Origin: Streptomyces sp. NBC_01463
GTDB taxonomy: Bacteria > Actinomycetota > Actinomycetes > Streptomycetales > Streptomycetaceae
Length of the DNA: 64,000 nt
Assembly: GCA_036227345.1 (NCBI GenBank)
Contig: CP109468.1
Coordinates: 3,844,001 to 3,908,000, forward strand
Reading direction: 5' to 3'
The position numbers and the translations under genes are program-made. The notes beneath the pieces are model-generated. The model saw nothing but the letters and a program-made list of their open reading frames with translations. It was not told the DNA's origin and made no database searches. This document shows, piece after piece, positions 49,668 through 59,826 of the stretch (positions within the stretch are counted from its first letter, which is position 1; every line of letters starts with the position of its first letter).

Positions 49668-50872
49668 CCCGGATCGCCCTCGACCCCTTCGTCGCCGACC
49701 TCGACGGCGAGAGCGCCGCACTGCGCGCCGCGGGCCCGCTCGCCGAGGTGGAGCTGCCCGGCGGGGTGCACTGCTACGCGGTCACCCACCACGCGGAGGC
49801 CCGGCAGCTGCTGACCGACTCCCGGATCGTGAAGGACATCAACGTCTGGGGTGCCTGGCAGCGCGGCGAGATCCCGATGGACTGGCCGCTGATCGGCCTG
49901 GCCAACCCGGGCCGCTCCATGCTGACCGTGGACGGCGCCGACCACCGCCGGCTGCGCACCCTGGTCGCGCAGGCGCTCACCGTGAAGCGGGTGGAGCGGC
50001 TGCGCGCGGGCATCGAGGCGCTGACGACCGCGAGCCTGGACCGGCTCGCGGCGCTGCCCAAGGGCGAGAAGGTCGACCTGAAGGCGGAGTTCGCCTACCC
50101 GCTGCCGATGAACGTGATCAGCGAGCTGATGGGCGTGGACGGCGCCGACCACCCGCGGCTCAAGGAGCTCTTCGAGAAGTTCTTCTCGACGCAGACGCCG
50201 CCGGAGGAGGTCCCGCAGATGATGGCGGACCTCGGCACGCTCTTCACGAAGATCGTCGACGCGAAGCGGGCCGAGCCGGGCGACGACCTGACGAGCGCCC
50301 TGATCGCGGCCTCCGAGGACGGCGACCACCTCAGCAACGAGGAGATCGTCAACACCCTCCAGCTGATCATCGCCGCGGGCCACGAGACCACGATCAGCCT
50401 GATCGTGAACGCCGTGGTCGCGCTCGAGACCCACCCCGAGCAGCGCAAGCAGGTCCTCTCCGGCGCGCTGCCGTGGGAGAGCGTGATCGAGGAGACGCTG
50501 CGCTGGAACACCCCGACCTCGCACGTCCTGATCCGGTTCGCGACGGAGGACGTGACGGTCGGGGAGAAGGTCCTCCCCAAGGGTGAGGCCCTGATCGTGT
50601 CGTTCGGCGCGCTGGGCCGGGACGAGGCGCAGTACGGCCCGACGGCCGGTGAGTTCGACGCGACCCGCACCCCCAACCGCCACATCGCCTTCGGCCACGG
50701 CCCGCACGTCTGCCCGGGCGCGGCGCTCTCGCGCCTGGAGGCGGGGGTCGCACTCCCCGCCCTGTACGAGCGCTTCCCGGAGCTGGAGCTCGCCGTACCG
50801 GCCTCCGAGCTGCGGAACAAGCCGATCGTCACCCAGAACGACCTGTACGACCTGCCGGTCGAACTGGGCTGA
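49664..50872 (+). CDS. Cytochrome P450, CYP154-type
   Basis: 402 residues; ATGA overlap with the preceding P450. Canonical motifs are intact: I helix AGHETT (238-243), K helix E277-T-L-R280, haem loop FGHGPHVC with Cys350. CYP154 members hydroxylate macrolide or steroid-like substrates in some species and commonly follow a CYP157 gene in conservons. Tight coupling suggests the two P450s work together with the GTPase/sensor genes, though no joint reaction is proven. Confidence 0.9.
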   Translation: MTRIALDPFVADLDGESAALRAAGPLAEVELPGGVHCYAVTHHAEARQLLTDSRIVKDINVWGAWQRGEIPMDWPLIGLANPGRSMLTVDGADHRRLRTLVAQALTVKRVERLRAGIEALTTASLDRLAALPKGEKVDLKAEFAYPLPMNVISELMGVDGADHPRLKELFEKFFSTQTPPEEVPQMMADLGTLFTKIVDAKRAEPGDDLTSALIAASEDGDHLSNEEIVNTLQLIIAAGHETTISLIVNAVVALETHPEQRKQVLSGALPWESVIEETLRWNTPTSHVLIRFATEDVTVGEKVLPKGEALIVSFGALGRDEAQYGPTAGEFDATRTPNRHIAFGHGPHVCPGAALSRLEAGVALPALYERFPELELAVPASELRNKPIVTQNDLYDLPVELG

Positions 50873-52096
<1,224 letters not shown>

Positions 52097-52110
52097 TCCG
52101 TACGTTCCGG

Positions 52111-52146
52111 AACGGCCCTGCGCACCGCGAGGTGAGCAGGGCCGTT
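52111..52146 (+). terminator. serC intrinsic terminator
   Basis: AACGGCCCTGC / GCAGGGCCGTT perfect 11-bp stem (52111-52121 and 52136-52146), 14-nt loop, then TCTG. Confidence 0.85.
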
Positions 52147-52246
52147 TCTGCTTCACTCGACCGAGTGGCATATGCCAGAGCCGGGGCCTGCGGCCGTACC
52201 GTCCTACGATGATGCTCTCGACACCAGCCATTCCAGGAGGCCCGCA

Positions 52247-52912
52247 ATGTCTGCAGCAGCAGTCGAGCACCCCTGTGAAGACGAGCCGGAGCTGTCGTTG
52301 CTCGAAGAAGCCAACGAGCTCGCGGAGCAGCTTCCCGGTCGTCGCGTCGAGATCATCGGAGGCGTCATCACCGTGGCCCCATCCCCGGACGGCCCGCACG
52401 CCCGCGCCCTGACCAAGCTCATGCGGCCGTTCATCGCGGCCGGACTCGACGACGGGGACTCGGTCGTCCTCCAGGGCATCGGCCTCTGGCTGCCGGGCGG
52501 TCCCGAGGACTACGCCATCCCCGACCTCGCCCTCGTCGACGCCGATCTCGACGCGCACAGACTCGACAACAACTGCTACGACCCGGCCGTCTTCCGCCTG
52601 GTCCTGGAGGTCACCTCCAGCAACTACAAGGGCGACCTGCGGCACAAGGTCGCGGTGTACGCCGAGGCAAAGATCCCCGTCTACGTGATCCTCGACCGCA
52701 AGCACAGCCGGGTCCACGTCCTGACGGAACCCGTCGGCGGTACCTATGACCGCCACGAGGTGTACGCCCCCGGCCAGCAGGCCCCGCTTCCCGAGTCGAT
52801 CGGAGCCGAGGTCACCCTCGACGTCGCCGAACTGATCGGGGCCGGCAGGGCGAAATCGAGCCAGTCTGCCGATTCAAGCCCGTCCGCCGATTCAAGCCCG
52901 TCCGGCGATTGA
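52247..52912 (+). CDS. Uma2-family (DUF820) putative endonuclease
   Basis: 221 residues from the ATG at 52247, preceded by AGGAGG. The PD-(D/E)XK-like fold is seen in RRVEIIGGVITVAPSPDGPHARAL, YAIPDLALVDADLD (catalytic Asp) and LVLEVTSSNYKGDLRHKVAVYAEAKIPVYVILDRK (Glu-x-Lys region). Such proteins are abundant in streptomycetes and their roles are unclear. The C-terminal tail SADSSPSADSSPSGD is encoded by a tandem 18-bp repeat that overlaps the convergent acetyltransferase gene. Confidence 0.88.
   Translation: MSAAAVEHPCEDEPELSLLEEANELAEQLPGRRVEIIGGVITVAPSPDGPHARALTKLMRPFIAAGLDDGDSVVLQGIGLWLPGGPEDYAIPDLALVDADLDAHRLDNNCYDPAVFRLVLEVTSSNYKGDLRHKVAVYAEAKIPVYVILDRKHSRVHVLTEPVGGTYDRHEVYAPGQQAPLPESIGAEVTLDVAELIGAGRAKSSQSADSSPSADSSPSGD
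52871..52912. repeat. Tandem 18-bp unit ending in the dual-stop repeat
   Basis: GATTCAAGCCCGTCCGCC (52871-52888) and GATTCAAGCCCGTCCGGC (52889-52906), followed by GATTGA. The 21 bases 52892-52912 carry TGA for the Uma2 gene on plus and TGA for the acetyltransferase gene on minus (…SIAGRA). Confidence 0.85.
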
Positions 52913-53434
52913 GGACACGGAGCTCGCCGGGGTGTCCCGACACCACCGTTCCTCGCCGTCCTCCCACTCGCCGGTTGGCATGAGCCCCGCCGCCGCGGCC
53001 ACCGCGGCGGACGCGGCGTGCTCGGGATGGATGTGGGCGATGACCGTACGGACCGCTCCCCCGCCCAACAGGTGCGCGACGAGACCCCGCGCCGCCTCTT
53101 TGGCGTACCCCCGCCCCTGCCACTCGGCCCCGGTCACCCAGGCGATCTCCGCGCGCGAGCCGCGCACCGACGCCTGCACATAGCCCGCCAGGCGGTCCTC
53201 GTCCCGGACCCGCAGCACCCAGTTCCACCACAGCTCGGCCGGGTCCGGCGATCCGGCCGTCTGCCGTTCGTAACGGGCCCGCAGGGCGTCCGCGTCCTCC
53301 GGGGCACCCCCGGTGAAGGTGTGCAGGGCCGGATCGGCGAGCACGCGGGCCATCTCGTCCGCGTACGCCACCCGCAGGGGCAGTGCGTCGAGGCGAGTGG
53401 TGGCGAAGGGCGTGGGCCCGTTGTCGGTCGTCAT
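52892..53434 (-). CDS. GNAT-family N-acetyltransferase
   Basis: 180 residues. RLDALPLRVAYADEMARVL opens the protein, EIAWVTGAEWQGRGYAKEAARGLVAHLL is the acetyl-CoA loop, and HIHPEHAASAAVAAAAGLMPTGEWEDGEERW closes the domain. It is a RimJ-like small acetyltransferase of unknown substrate. The last residues (SIAGRA) and stop are encoded by the repeat and overlap the Uma2 gene by 21 bp on the other strand. Confidence 0.87.
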   Translation of the reverse strand: MTTDNGPTPFATTRLDALPLRVAYADEMARVLADPALHTFTGGAPEDADALRARYERQTAGSPDPAELWWNWVLRVRDEDRLAGYVQASVRGSRAEIAWVTGAEWQGRGYAKEAARGLVAHLLGGGAVRTVIAHIHPEHAASAAVAAAAGLMPTGEWEDGEERWCRDTPASSVSSIAGRA

Positions 53435-53527
53435 AGGCCTGCCACCCTATGCCGCGCCCGCCACCACCTCCGAAACACACGTTCGACAACTTCCGCGCGG
53501 ATGAGCACGACGCCCGGGCGGCGGACC

Positions 53528-53932
53528 ATGGAAGGTATGGAGACGATTCCCGAGCTGAGGCCGTTCGTGAAGCAGTACGCCGTCCTGCTCAGCACGCGGC
53601 GCCAGGACGGGACGCAGGCCGACACCCCCGTGAACATCGCCGTCGAGGGCGACCACGCCTTCATCCGTACGTTCTCGTCGGCGTGGAAGGTGGAGCGGAT
53701 GCGCAACCATCCCACCGTGCGCATCGGCCCCTGCACGGTGCGCGGCAGGCCTACGGGACCGCAGATCGCCGCGCACGCCCGGCTCCTCCAGGCAGGCTCG
53801 AGGGAGAACACGCACGCCGCCCGGATGCTGTCCCGCAAGTACCCCGTCATGCACGGCGTCCTCGTCCCGCTCGCCCACCGGATCAAGCGCGACCGCACCT
53901 TGCACTACGAGGTCCGCCCGCTCGAAACGTGA
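53528..53932 (+). CDS. PPOX-class split-barrel protein (F420/FMN binding)
   Basis: 134 residues from the ATG at 53528; a second Met at 53537 is equally possible. The split-barrel pattern is KQYAVLLSTRRQDGTQADTPVNIAVEGDHAFIRTFSSAWKVERMRNHPTVRIGPCTVRGRPTGP. These proteins reduce or oxidise small molecules with F420 or FMN; the substrate is unknown. It is a single gene after the acetyltransferase promoter region. Confidence 0.85.
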   Translation: MEGMETIPELRPFVKQYAVLLSTRRQDGTQADTPVNIAVEGDHAFIRTFSSAWKVERMRNHPTVRIGPCTVRGRPTGPQIAAHARLLQAGSRENTHAARMLSRKYPVMHGVLVPLAHRIKRDRTLHYEVRPLET

Positions 53933-53958
53933 CCCTCGGGTCGCGCCACCGGGGCAAG

Positions 53959-54957
53959 TCAGCGCCGGCTGCGGCGCCTGCCCAGGAACAGCAGCAGCCC
54001 GATCCCGGCAAGCACGGCGACCCCGGTCAGCGTGGTGCCCTTCACCGGCACTCCGCTCCCGTCCCCGGAACCACCCGCCCCGCCGGACGACGGGGACGTG
54101 CCACCGGCCCGCGCGGGCCCGTCGTCCCCGGCCTTCTTCAGGTCCACCCGCTCGACGCTGCTCTGCTCCCCCTCGGAGCCGTACATCAGCGCCGAACCGT
54201 CCGCCGTGTACGTCACCGACTCGGCCTGCGGCAGCAGCGGGGCCTGGACCGGGTAGTCCTTGCCGAGCCTGCCGTTCGCGAACGCCCAGCCGCGCGCGCT
54301 GAAGTACGAGCGCAGCACCAGCTCCTTGCCGTCGGGCGAGAACGCCCCGTCCGTCACCCACGGCACCTCCCCGACCCGCCGGAACACGTTGTTCCCGCCG
54401 GTCGTGAGCTTCGCGGGGCCCTCGTACAGCCCGCCGCCGTCCTCGTTCTTCGACGCGATGTACACCCGGCCGGTCTTCGGGTGGACCATCAGCGCCTCGG
54501 CGTTGCGCGGGCCGTCGGCGTACGTCACGTCGAACTGCGTGGCCCGGACCGTCGCGTCCCGGAGCTCCTTCGGCTCGGGGAAGCGGTAGATCCAGACGTG
54601 GTCCCAGCTGCCGTTCAGGTTGTCGCCGATGTCACCGACGTACAGGTTCCCGTCGGGTCCGAGCGAGATCGCCTCGACGTCCCGGGGCGCGCCCACACCC
54701 TTCATCGTGATCCGCGCGACGGTCTTCCCGGTGCGGGAGTCGACGGCGAAGACGTACGGCCCGTCGTCGCTGTCGTTGTGCGTCCAGTAGATCCCCGGGT
54801 GGGCGCGGCTGGCCGCCAGGCCGCTGGACTCGGTGATCCGCGGATCCTCGATCGTGAAGCTCCGGTCGGCTTCCCCGTCGTCGGCCACGGCGGGCGCGGC
54901 CGCCGCGAAGGACAGGAGCGCGGCGGCGGCGAGAACGGTCAGTCGGTACGAACGCAT
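53959..54957 (-). CDS. Secreted beta-propeller protein with C-terminal membrane anchor
   Basis: 332 residues from the ATG at 54957. The signal peptide is residues 1 to about 25 (RLTVLAAAALLSFAAAAPAVA). The body has propeller-like repeats: GIYWTHNDSDDGPYVFAVDSRTG, DVEAISLGPDGNLYVGDIGDN and NAEALMVHPKTGRVYIASKNEDGG. A Gly/Ser-rich linker (about 280-303) leads to a C-terminal helix (TLTGVAVLAGIGLLLFLG) and RRRSRR stop-transfer, so it is held on the outer face of the membrane. No sortase motif is seen. Enzymatic function is unknown. Confidence 0.85.
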   Translation of the reverse strand: MRSYRLTVLAAAALLSFAAAAPAVADDGEADRSFTIEDPRITESSGLAASRAHPGIYWTHNDSDDGPYVFAVDSRTGKTVARITMKGVGAPRDVEAISLGPDGNLYVGDIGDNLNGSWDHVWIYRFPEPKELRDATVRATQFDVTYADGPRNAEALMVHPKTGRVYIASKNEDGGGLYEGPAKLTTGGNNVFRRVGEVPWVTDGAFSPDGKELVLRSYFSARGWAFANGRLGKDYPVQAPLLPQAESVTYTADGSALMYGSEGEQSSVERVDLKKAGDDGPARAGGTSPSSGGAGGSGDGSGVPVKGTTLTGVAVLAGIGLLLFLGRRRSRR

Positions 54958-55015
54958 GGCACAAGTGTCCATCGTCACGTCGCAGGCCGGAGCCATGATC
55001 CGCCATGATGGCGCC

Positions 55016-55783
55016 ATGCGTTTCATGTGCGTCGGCGATTCCATGACCATCGGGCGCGCCGGCGACTTCACGTGGCGCTACCGCCTGTGGCAGCACCTCG
55101 AAGCGGCCCACGACGGTCCGTACGCGCTCGTCGGCCCGCGCACCACGCTGCACGACACCGATACGGGCACGCCCGTCTCGACCGCGTACGCGGTCCCCGG
55201 CTTCCCCGCCGAAGCCCGCCGCCACCTGGCCGGCTGGGGCGAGGGCTGGCTGCACATGGCCCCCGTCATCGCGGACACGGTCGCCGCCCACCGGGCGGAC
55301 GTCCTGCTCGTCTCGCTCGGCCTGATAGACCTCGGCTTCTACACGGACAGCGAGCAGACCGCGCTGAACGCCCGCGCCTTCCTCAGCGCGGCCCGCACGG
55401 CGAACCCGCACATCAGATGCGTGCTGCTCCCCGTCATACCGAACATCCGCGCCGAGTCCGACGCCCCCTTCGCCGCCGAGTGCGCCCGCTTCAACGAACT
55501 GCTCGCCAAGACGGTCGCCGACCTGGACGAGCCGATGTCCCCGCTCCTGCTCGCCTCGCGCCCGCCGGGCTACGACATCCACACGGACACGTACGACGGC
55601 ACGCACCCCGGCCCGTCCGGCGAACACCGGCTCGCGGCCGCCTACGCCGACGCGATGCACCAGGCGTGGGGCCTGGGCGGTCCGTACGCACCCGCCGAAC
55701 CGGCGGCGGGCCGCCCCCTCATCCCTTCCCCGTCGGCTTCGCCCGTACGTGCATCCGCTCGCCCTGCGGTCCGAACAGGCTGA
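55016..55783 (+). CDS. SGNH/GDSL-type hydrolase
   Basis: 255 residues from the ATG at 55016. MRFMCVGDSMTIG carries the nucleophile block (GDSM), LLVSLGLIDLGF matches block III loosely, and DGTHPGPSGEHRLA gives the Asp-x-x-His pair. There is no signal peptide, so it is cytoplasmic. The 3' end overlaps the convergent cupin-regulator gene by 65 bp. An acetyl- or acyl-ester hydrolase role is likely. Confidence 0.87.
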   Translation: MRFMCVGDSMTIGRAGDFTWRYRLWQHLEAAHDGPYALVGPRTTLHDTDTGTPVSTAYAVPGFPAEARRHLAGWGEGWLHMAPVIADTVAAHRADVLLVSLGLIDLGFYTDSEQTALNARAFLSAARTANPHIRCVLLPVIPNIRAESDAPFAAECARFNELLAKTVADLDEPMSPLLLASRPPGYDIHTDTYDGTHPGPSGEHRLAAAYADAMHQAWGLGGPYAPAEPAAGRPLIPSPSASPVRASARPAVRTG

Positions 55784-56348
55784 GGAACTCCACCGGTTCC
55801 GGCCCGGCGGCACCCCACCAGTGCGGGGTGTGCGTGTCGAACTCGGCGACCTCTCCCGCCGTGAGCACGAGATCGTGCTCACCAAGCACCAGCCGCAGCC
55901 GCCCCGAGAGCACGTACAGCCACTCGTAGCCCTCGTGCACCCGCTGTTCGACGGGCCCCTCCGTGCCCGTCGCGCCGGGCATCACCTGCTTGTACGCGTT
56001 CACCCCGCTGAGGTGCCGGGTCAGCGGCACGAACGTCATGCCGTGCCGCTTGAACGGCCGGAACGTCACCCTCGGGTCCCCGGTGTCCGGGGCGCCGACC
56101 AGCTCGTCCAGCTGCACCCCGTACGCCTTGGCCAGCGGGAGCAGCAGTTCCAGGGTGGGTTTGCGGCCGCCGGACTCCAGCCGGGACAGCGTGCTGAGCG
56201 AGATCCCGGTCGTCTCGCTCAGCTGCGCCAGCGTCGTCCCGCGCTCGGTGCGCAGCGCGCGCAGCCGGGGCCCGACGCCGGTCAGGACGGACGTGAGCTC
56301 GTCGTCCCCCATCGCGCTGTCTTCTGTGCCTGCCTCATCCGCTGCCAT
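55719..56348 (-). CDS. XRE-cupin transcriptional regulator
   Basis: About 209 residues from the ATG at 56348; a TTG at 56384 overlapping the upstream TetR stop and an ATG at 56312 are alternatives. The HTH is LRALRTERGTTLAQLSETTGISLSTLSRLESGGRKPTLELLLPLAKAYG. The C-terminal cupin includes HEGYEWLYVLSGRLRLVLGEHDLVLTAGEVAEFDTHTPHWWG. It is downstream of a TetR gene in the same direction. The ligand is unknown. Confidence 0.9.
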   Translation of the reverse strand: MAADEAGTEDSAMGDDELTSVLTGVGPRLRALRTERGTTLAQLSETTGISLSTLSRLESGGRKPTLELLLPLAKAYGVQLDELVGAPDTGDPRVTFRPFKRHGMTFVPLTRHLSGVNAYKQVMPGATGTEGPVEQRVHEGYEWLYVLSGRLRLVLGEHDLVLTAGEVAEFDTHTPHWWGAAGPEPVEFLSLFGPQGERMHVRAKPTGKG

Positions 56349-56380
56349 GGTTCCATTTGCCGACCCGGCAAGCGGTGTTG

Positions 56381-57055
56381 TCAACCGGAGACGGCGTCCG
56401 CCACCCCGGCCGCCGACCCGTCCGCCGGTCCGATCATGGCCATGGACAGCCGGGTGAACTCACTGGTCAGCCAGGCGGGCGGCACCTGGCGCGGCCGGCG
56501 GCCGTGATGCGCGAGGAGCTCGTCGACGGACCGGGTCAGCACCTTCACCACCACGTCGAGGTCACCGTCGACCCCGTGACCGCGCCCCCTGGCGCGCTCG
56601 GCCTCCTGCGTCAGGAACTCCGTCCACACCGACCGCCACATCGTGAGGTGCTCGTCCATCTCCCGGCTCACCCCGAGCACCTCGACGAACGCGACCCGCG
56701 CCTCCTGCGGGTCCCGCGTGACGGCCCGGACGTAGGCGTCGAAGAGCCTGCGGACCCGCTCCTCGGTCGGACACGTCTCCATGCCCTCGGCGGTCAGCTC
56801 CACCTCGGACGCCCGCATCCCGCGGGTCGCGACGTCGTCGTACAGATCGACGAGCAGGGCCTCGCGCGACGCGAACTCGCGGTAGAAGTCCCGCACTTCC
56901 ACGTGCGCCGCGGCGCACAGGTCCTGGACGGAGGTATGGGCATAGCCGTACACGGCGAACAACGTGCGCCCGGCCGCCATGAGTTGTGCGCGCACCCCGC
57001 CGGGTTCCCGCGCCGCCCTCGCTCCGTTCCACAGCTCCACTGCCACATCCACCAC
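56381..57055 (-). CDS. TetR-family regulator
   Basis: 224 residues. The HTH is YGYAHTSVQDLCAAAHVEVRDFYREFASREALLVDLYDD. The C-terminal ligand domain ends LTSEFTRLSMAMIGPADGSAAGVADAVSG. It is followed at once by the XRE-cupin gene, so two regulators share a transcript. The target is not apparent from the neighbours. Confidence 0.9.
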   Translation of the reverse strand: MVDVAVELWNGARAAREPGGVRAQLMAAGRTLFAVYGYAHTSVQDLCAAAHVEVRDFYREFASREALLVDLYDDVATRGMRASEVELTAEGMETCPTEERVRRLFDAYVRAVTRDPQEARVAFVEVLGVSREMDEHLTMWRSVWTEFLTQEAERARGRGHGVDGDLDVVVKVLTRSVDELLAHHGRRPRQVPPAWLTSEFTRLSMAMIGPADGSAAGVADAVSG

Positions 57056-57179
57056 CGGTCCTCCTCAGTCCGTCCGGCCCCCGGGCCCCCGGGCCCCCGA
57101 GTCCCCGGGCCCCCGGTCCACTCTCCTCGCTCCACCGCACCGACGGCGGAACCGCCACACCGGCGAACGGCCGTACGCT

Positions 57180-58220
57180 TCACCCGGCCACTCCGACGTC
57201 CTCGGCGTCCGCGGCCCGGATGGCCGCGACACGCTCACGCCAGGGCAACGGCTCGGGCGCCTTGAAGTTCTCGTCGAAGGGCGGCGGTTCCCATCTGGCC
57301 GTGTGTGCCTCCCACGCGGCCTCCCGGGAGCACGGCCCGCACACCGTCTCGTCGCCCCTGGGCCGGAAGACGTGTTCGGCACCCTCCTCCGCCGCCTGGC
57401 AGGCGATGACCTGCCTGACGGCGGGCGGGGCAGGCGGAACGGATGCGGGCGGCTCGTCGCGCAGTGGTTCGTCGCGCAGTGGCTCCGGCATCATGCGTAC
57501 GAGCCGTTTGCGCAGGAACCCGCAGGCGTACCGGACCCCGCCCTCGGGCAGCCCCCTGCTGAGCGCGTGCCGCAGCTCGGCCGCGTTCACCCCGCGCCGA
57601 AGCCAGTCGGCCGCCGTGTCGGCGAGACTGCGGGCCTCGCGGACGCCGAGACGCAGCTGAAGGTCCGCGTGCCGGAGCGAGAGCAACACGCGCTCGGCCT
57701 CGGCGACTTGCGGGTCGGCGGGGTCCGCGCCGACCGGCTCGCCCGCCTGCTCGGGCGCTTCGGTGGGTGGGTGGGATGAGTTCTCCTCACGTTCTTCATC
57801 CACCGGTAGTTGACCACCGACGGACCGGGCGCCCGGATCACCGACGGCCGGATTCCGCTCACTCGGCGGCCGGACCGGCGGCGAGGCGGCCCCGCCGTCG
57901 CGGACCCGGCGGGCCTCGTCGTCGGAGAGCGGCACGTTGGAGAGGAGCTGATCGGTCACCCACAGCCCACGGTCACCCTGCCGCCGCCACTCGTGGACGA
58001 AGCCGTGGGCCTTGAGCTGGCTCTTGGCCTTCTGGTAGGCCCGCCCGGTGATACCGAGCTTCTTGGCGTGCTCACTGAGGGCCTTGCCGGCCCACTTCTC
58101 GGGCAGCCCCTGCACATAGGCGATCAAGATCTTCGCGTCGCTGCCGAGGCGCGGATGGCGCACGATGTCGTGCGCGGCCTTCACATAGCCGCGGGACGGC
58201 GAGATAGCATGACAGAGCAT
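57180..58220 (-). CDS. Helix-turn-helix protein of replication/transposon-accessory type, unknown function
   Basis: 346 residues from the ATG at 58220. The N-terminal ~90 residues form a winged HTH (RHPRLGSDAKILIAYVQGLPEKWAGKALSEHAKKLGITGRAYQKAKSQLKAHGFV), followed by an acidic disordered linker and a helical C-terminal part with CxxC (ETVCGPCSRE). The duplicated segment LRDEPLRDEP comes from a 15-bp direct repeat near 57450-57485. Similar proteins occur next to XRE/DUF397 genes in streptomycetes. Function unknown. Confidence 0.75.
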   Translation of the reverse strand: MLCHAISPSRGYVKAAHDIVRHPRLGSDAKILIAYVQGLPEKWAGKALSEHAKKLGITGRAYQKAKSQLKAHGFVHEWRRQGDRGLWVTDQLLSNVPLSDDEARRVRDGGAASPPVRPPSERNPAVGDPGARSVGGQLPVDEEREENSSHPPTEAPEQAGEPVGADPADPQVAEAERVLLSLRHADLQLRLGVREARSLADTAADWLRRGVNAAELRHALSRGLPEGGVRYACGFLRKRLVRMMPEPLRDEPLRDEPPASVPPAPPAVRQVIACQAAEEGAEHVFRPRGDETVCGPCSREAAWEAHTARWEPPPFDENFKAPEPLPWRERVAAIRAADAEDVGVAG

Positions 58221-58330
58221 TCTCGGTGGACCTCTGATCCATCGTGGGGTGAAGGCCCTCGGCATACGGTGCTGGTAACACCGCCGGGGGCCGCCCTGTG
58301 CGCTGAAGCGCACGGAGTGTAATGACGCGA

Positions 58331-58756
58331 TCACCGTACAGCAGGTTTCTGCACGTCGACCACCTCGCACAGCAGCTCGAACAACAGTTCCGCGTCCACG
58401 AACGGGACTTGCGCCGTGGGCAGCGAACGCCAGTCCAGCGGGTACGTCAGTCCGCGCAGGGCGGGCACCCCGACGAAGGCACCCCCTTCCCGCACCAACG
58501 CCTCGGCCCCGACGGGCCATCGGTACGCACGAGCGCTCCCGGGCGGCAGCAGGAAGTACATGTTGCGTTCGCCGATGTGCGAGCGGACCACGGGACCGGC
58601 GGCGAAGTCCGTGAACTGCATTACCTCGTAAGCGACTTGTTCCCCCAGAACGCCGATGACGCGTACGGCGTCGAAGTGAATCCCGGCGTGCCGCAGGGCG
58701 TGCCCGGTGGCGGGAATCCAGGAGGGCATCGGGTCCGGTGAATTTTTCGGTTCCAT
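58331..58756 (-). CDS. Hypothetical protein
   Basis: 141 residues if the ATG at 58756 is used; an in-frame GTG upstream would extend it. Segments such as HFDAVRVIGVLGEQVAYEVMQFT and VPALRGLTYPLDWRSLPTAQVPFVDAELLFELLCEVVDVQ give a mixed alpha/beta protein without signal peptide. I do not recognise a characterised domain. It diverges from the XRE/DUF397 pair and lies upstream of the HTH gene, a neighbourhood seen often in streptomycetes. Confidence 0.65.
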   Translation of the reverse strand: MEPKNSPDPMPSWIPATGHALRHAGIHFDAVRVIGVLGEQVAYEVMQFTDFAAGPVVRSHIGERNMYFLLPPGSARAYRWPVGAEALVREGGAFVGVPALRGLTYPLDWRSLPTAQVPFVDAELLFELLCEVVDVQKPAVR

Positions 58757-58837
58757 ACGTAAAGCGTCGGCGCCCACACGTACGGTGACCAGGGACACAA
58801 GGCATCTGTGCACTGCTGTGTACTTGGAGGTGAGGGT

Positions 58838-59650
58838 GTGCACCCCAGTAGTACCGGTGGCGGGACTGCCGAGATGTTCGGGGCGTTGTTGCGGCATTTC
58901 CGCGAACTGGCCGGACTCTCGCAGGAGGGGTTAGGGGGCAGGATCGGGTTCTCCAAGTCGCAGGTGGCGATGGTGGAGCGGGGGCAGCGGCCGCCGAAGG
59001 GGGATTTCGTCCCACTGGCCGATGCGGCGCTCGGTGCCAACGGTGCTCTGATCGCTGCGGCGGTGCAGTTGAAGTTCAGCAGCGTGGCCACCTGGTTCGA
59101 GCCGTTCGCCGAGGAGGAAGCCAAGGCGGTGGCGCGGTACCAGTACGAGTCCAGCACCATGCCCGGCCTGCTACAGACCGAGGCGCACGCGCACGCCCTG
59201 CACCAGGGAGTCTGCCCGCCCCTCGACGATGACGAGATCGAACGACTGGTGGCCGGGCGCCTTGCACGACAGACCCTGCTGACGCGCAAGCCGCTGCCGG
59301 ACATCAGCTTCATCCTGGAAATCAGCGCGGTCACTCGCCCTATCGGCGGACGAGACGTGCACCGAGCGCAGCTTCAGCACCTTCTTGAAGTGAGCGAGTT
59401 GCGGAATGTGCACATCCAGGTGATGTCTCCCCACCGGGAGACGCACGTCGGAATGGCCGGACCCTTCGTGCTGCTGGAGACCGACGACCGGCGACGGCTG
59501 GCGTATCTGGAGGTGCAGGGACGGAACTTCGTTGTCAGTGAACAACCCCAACTGGGAGACTTGTTTGCGACGTATGGCATGCTCCGGACCCAGGCTCACG
59601 GGCTTGAAGAGTCGCGTGGGCTGATCAAGCAGATAGCAGAAGGACTATGA
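58838..59650 (+). CDS. XRE-family regulator with DUF5753
   Basis: 270 residues from the GTG at 58838, preceded by GGAGGTGAGG. The HTH is LLRHFRELAGLSQEGLGGRIGFSKSQVAMVERGQRPP, and the rest is the DUF5753 ligand/partner domain (YQYESSTMPGLLQTEAHAHALH). It ends with ATGA overlapping the DUF397 gene, the classic Streptomyces pair in which the two proteins act as a WhiJ/AbaA-like regulatory couple. GC content is a little lower than its neighbours. Confidence 0.92.
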   Translation: MHPSSTGGGTAEMFGALLRHFRELAGLSQEGLGGRIGFSKSQVAMVERGQRPPKGDFVPLADAALGANGALIAAAVQLKFSSVATWFEPFAEEEAKAVARYQYESSTMPGLLQTEAHAHALHQGVCPPLDDDEIERLVAGRLARQTLLTRKPLPDISFILEISAVTRPIGGRDVHRAQLQHLLEVSELRNVHIQVMSPHRETHVGMAGPFVLLETDDRRRLAYLEVQGRNFVVSEQPQLGDLFATYGMLRTQAHGLEESRGLIKQIAEGL

Positions 59651-59826
59651 GCACTGACCTGAAGTGGTTCAAGAGCAGCTACAGCGCCCCGAACGGCGGC
59701 GACTGCGTAGAGGTCGCCACCTGCCCCCACACCATCCACGTCCGCGACTCCAAGGACCTCACCGTCCCCGCGCTCGCGCTCTCCCCCGCCGCCTGGTCGC
59801 GCTTCCTCACGTACGCGGCGTCGTAG
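59647..59826 (+). CDS. DUF397 small protein
   Basis: 59 residues: MSTDLKWFKSSYSAPNGG then DCVEVATC, and SKDLTVPALALSPAAWSRFLTYAAS. The WFKSSYS...CVEVA...VRDSK pattern is diagnostic of DUF397. It overlaps the XRE gene by 4 bp and its end overlaps the convergent cupin gene by 20 bp. It probably modulates the XRE regulator. Confidence 0.9.
   Translation: MSTDLKWFKSSYSAPNGGDCVEVATCPHTIHVRDSKDLTVPALALSPAAWSRFLTYAAS

Noticed and set aside
57180..59826. Possible prophage or integrated element around the HTH and XRE/DUF397 genes
   Set aside because: No integrase, attachment repeats, tRNA or structural phage genes; XRE/DUF397 pairs are ordinary streptomycete chromosomal genes.
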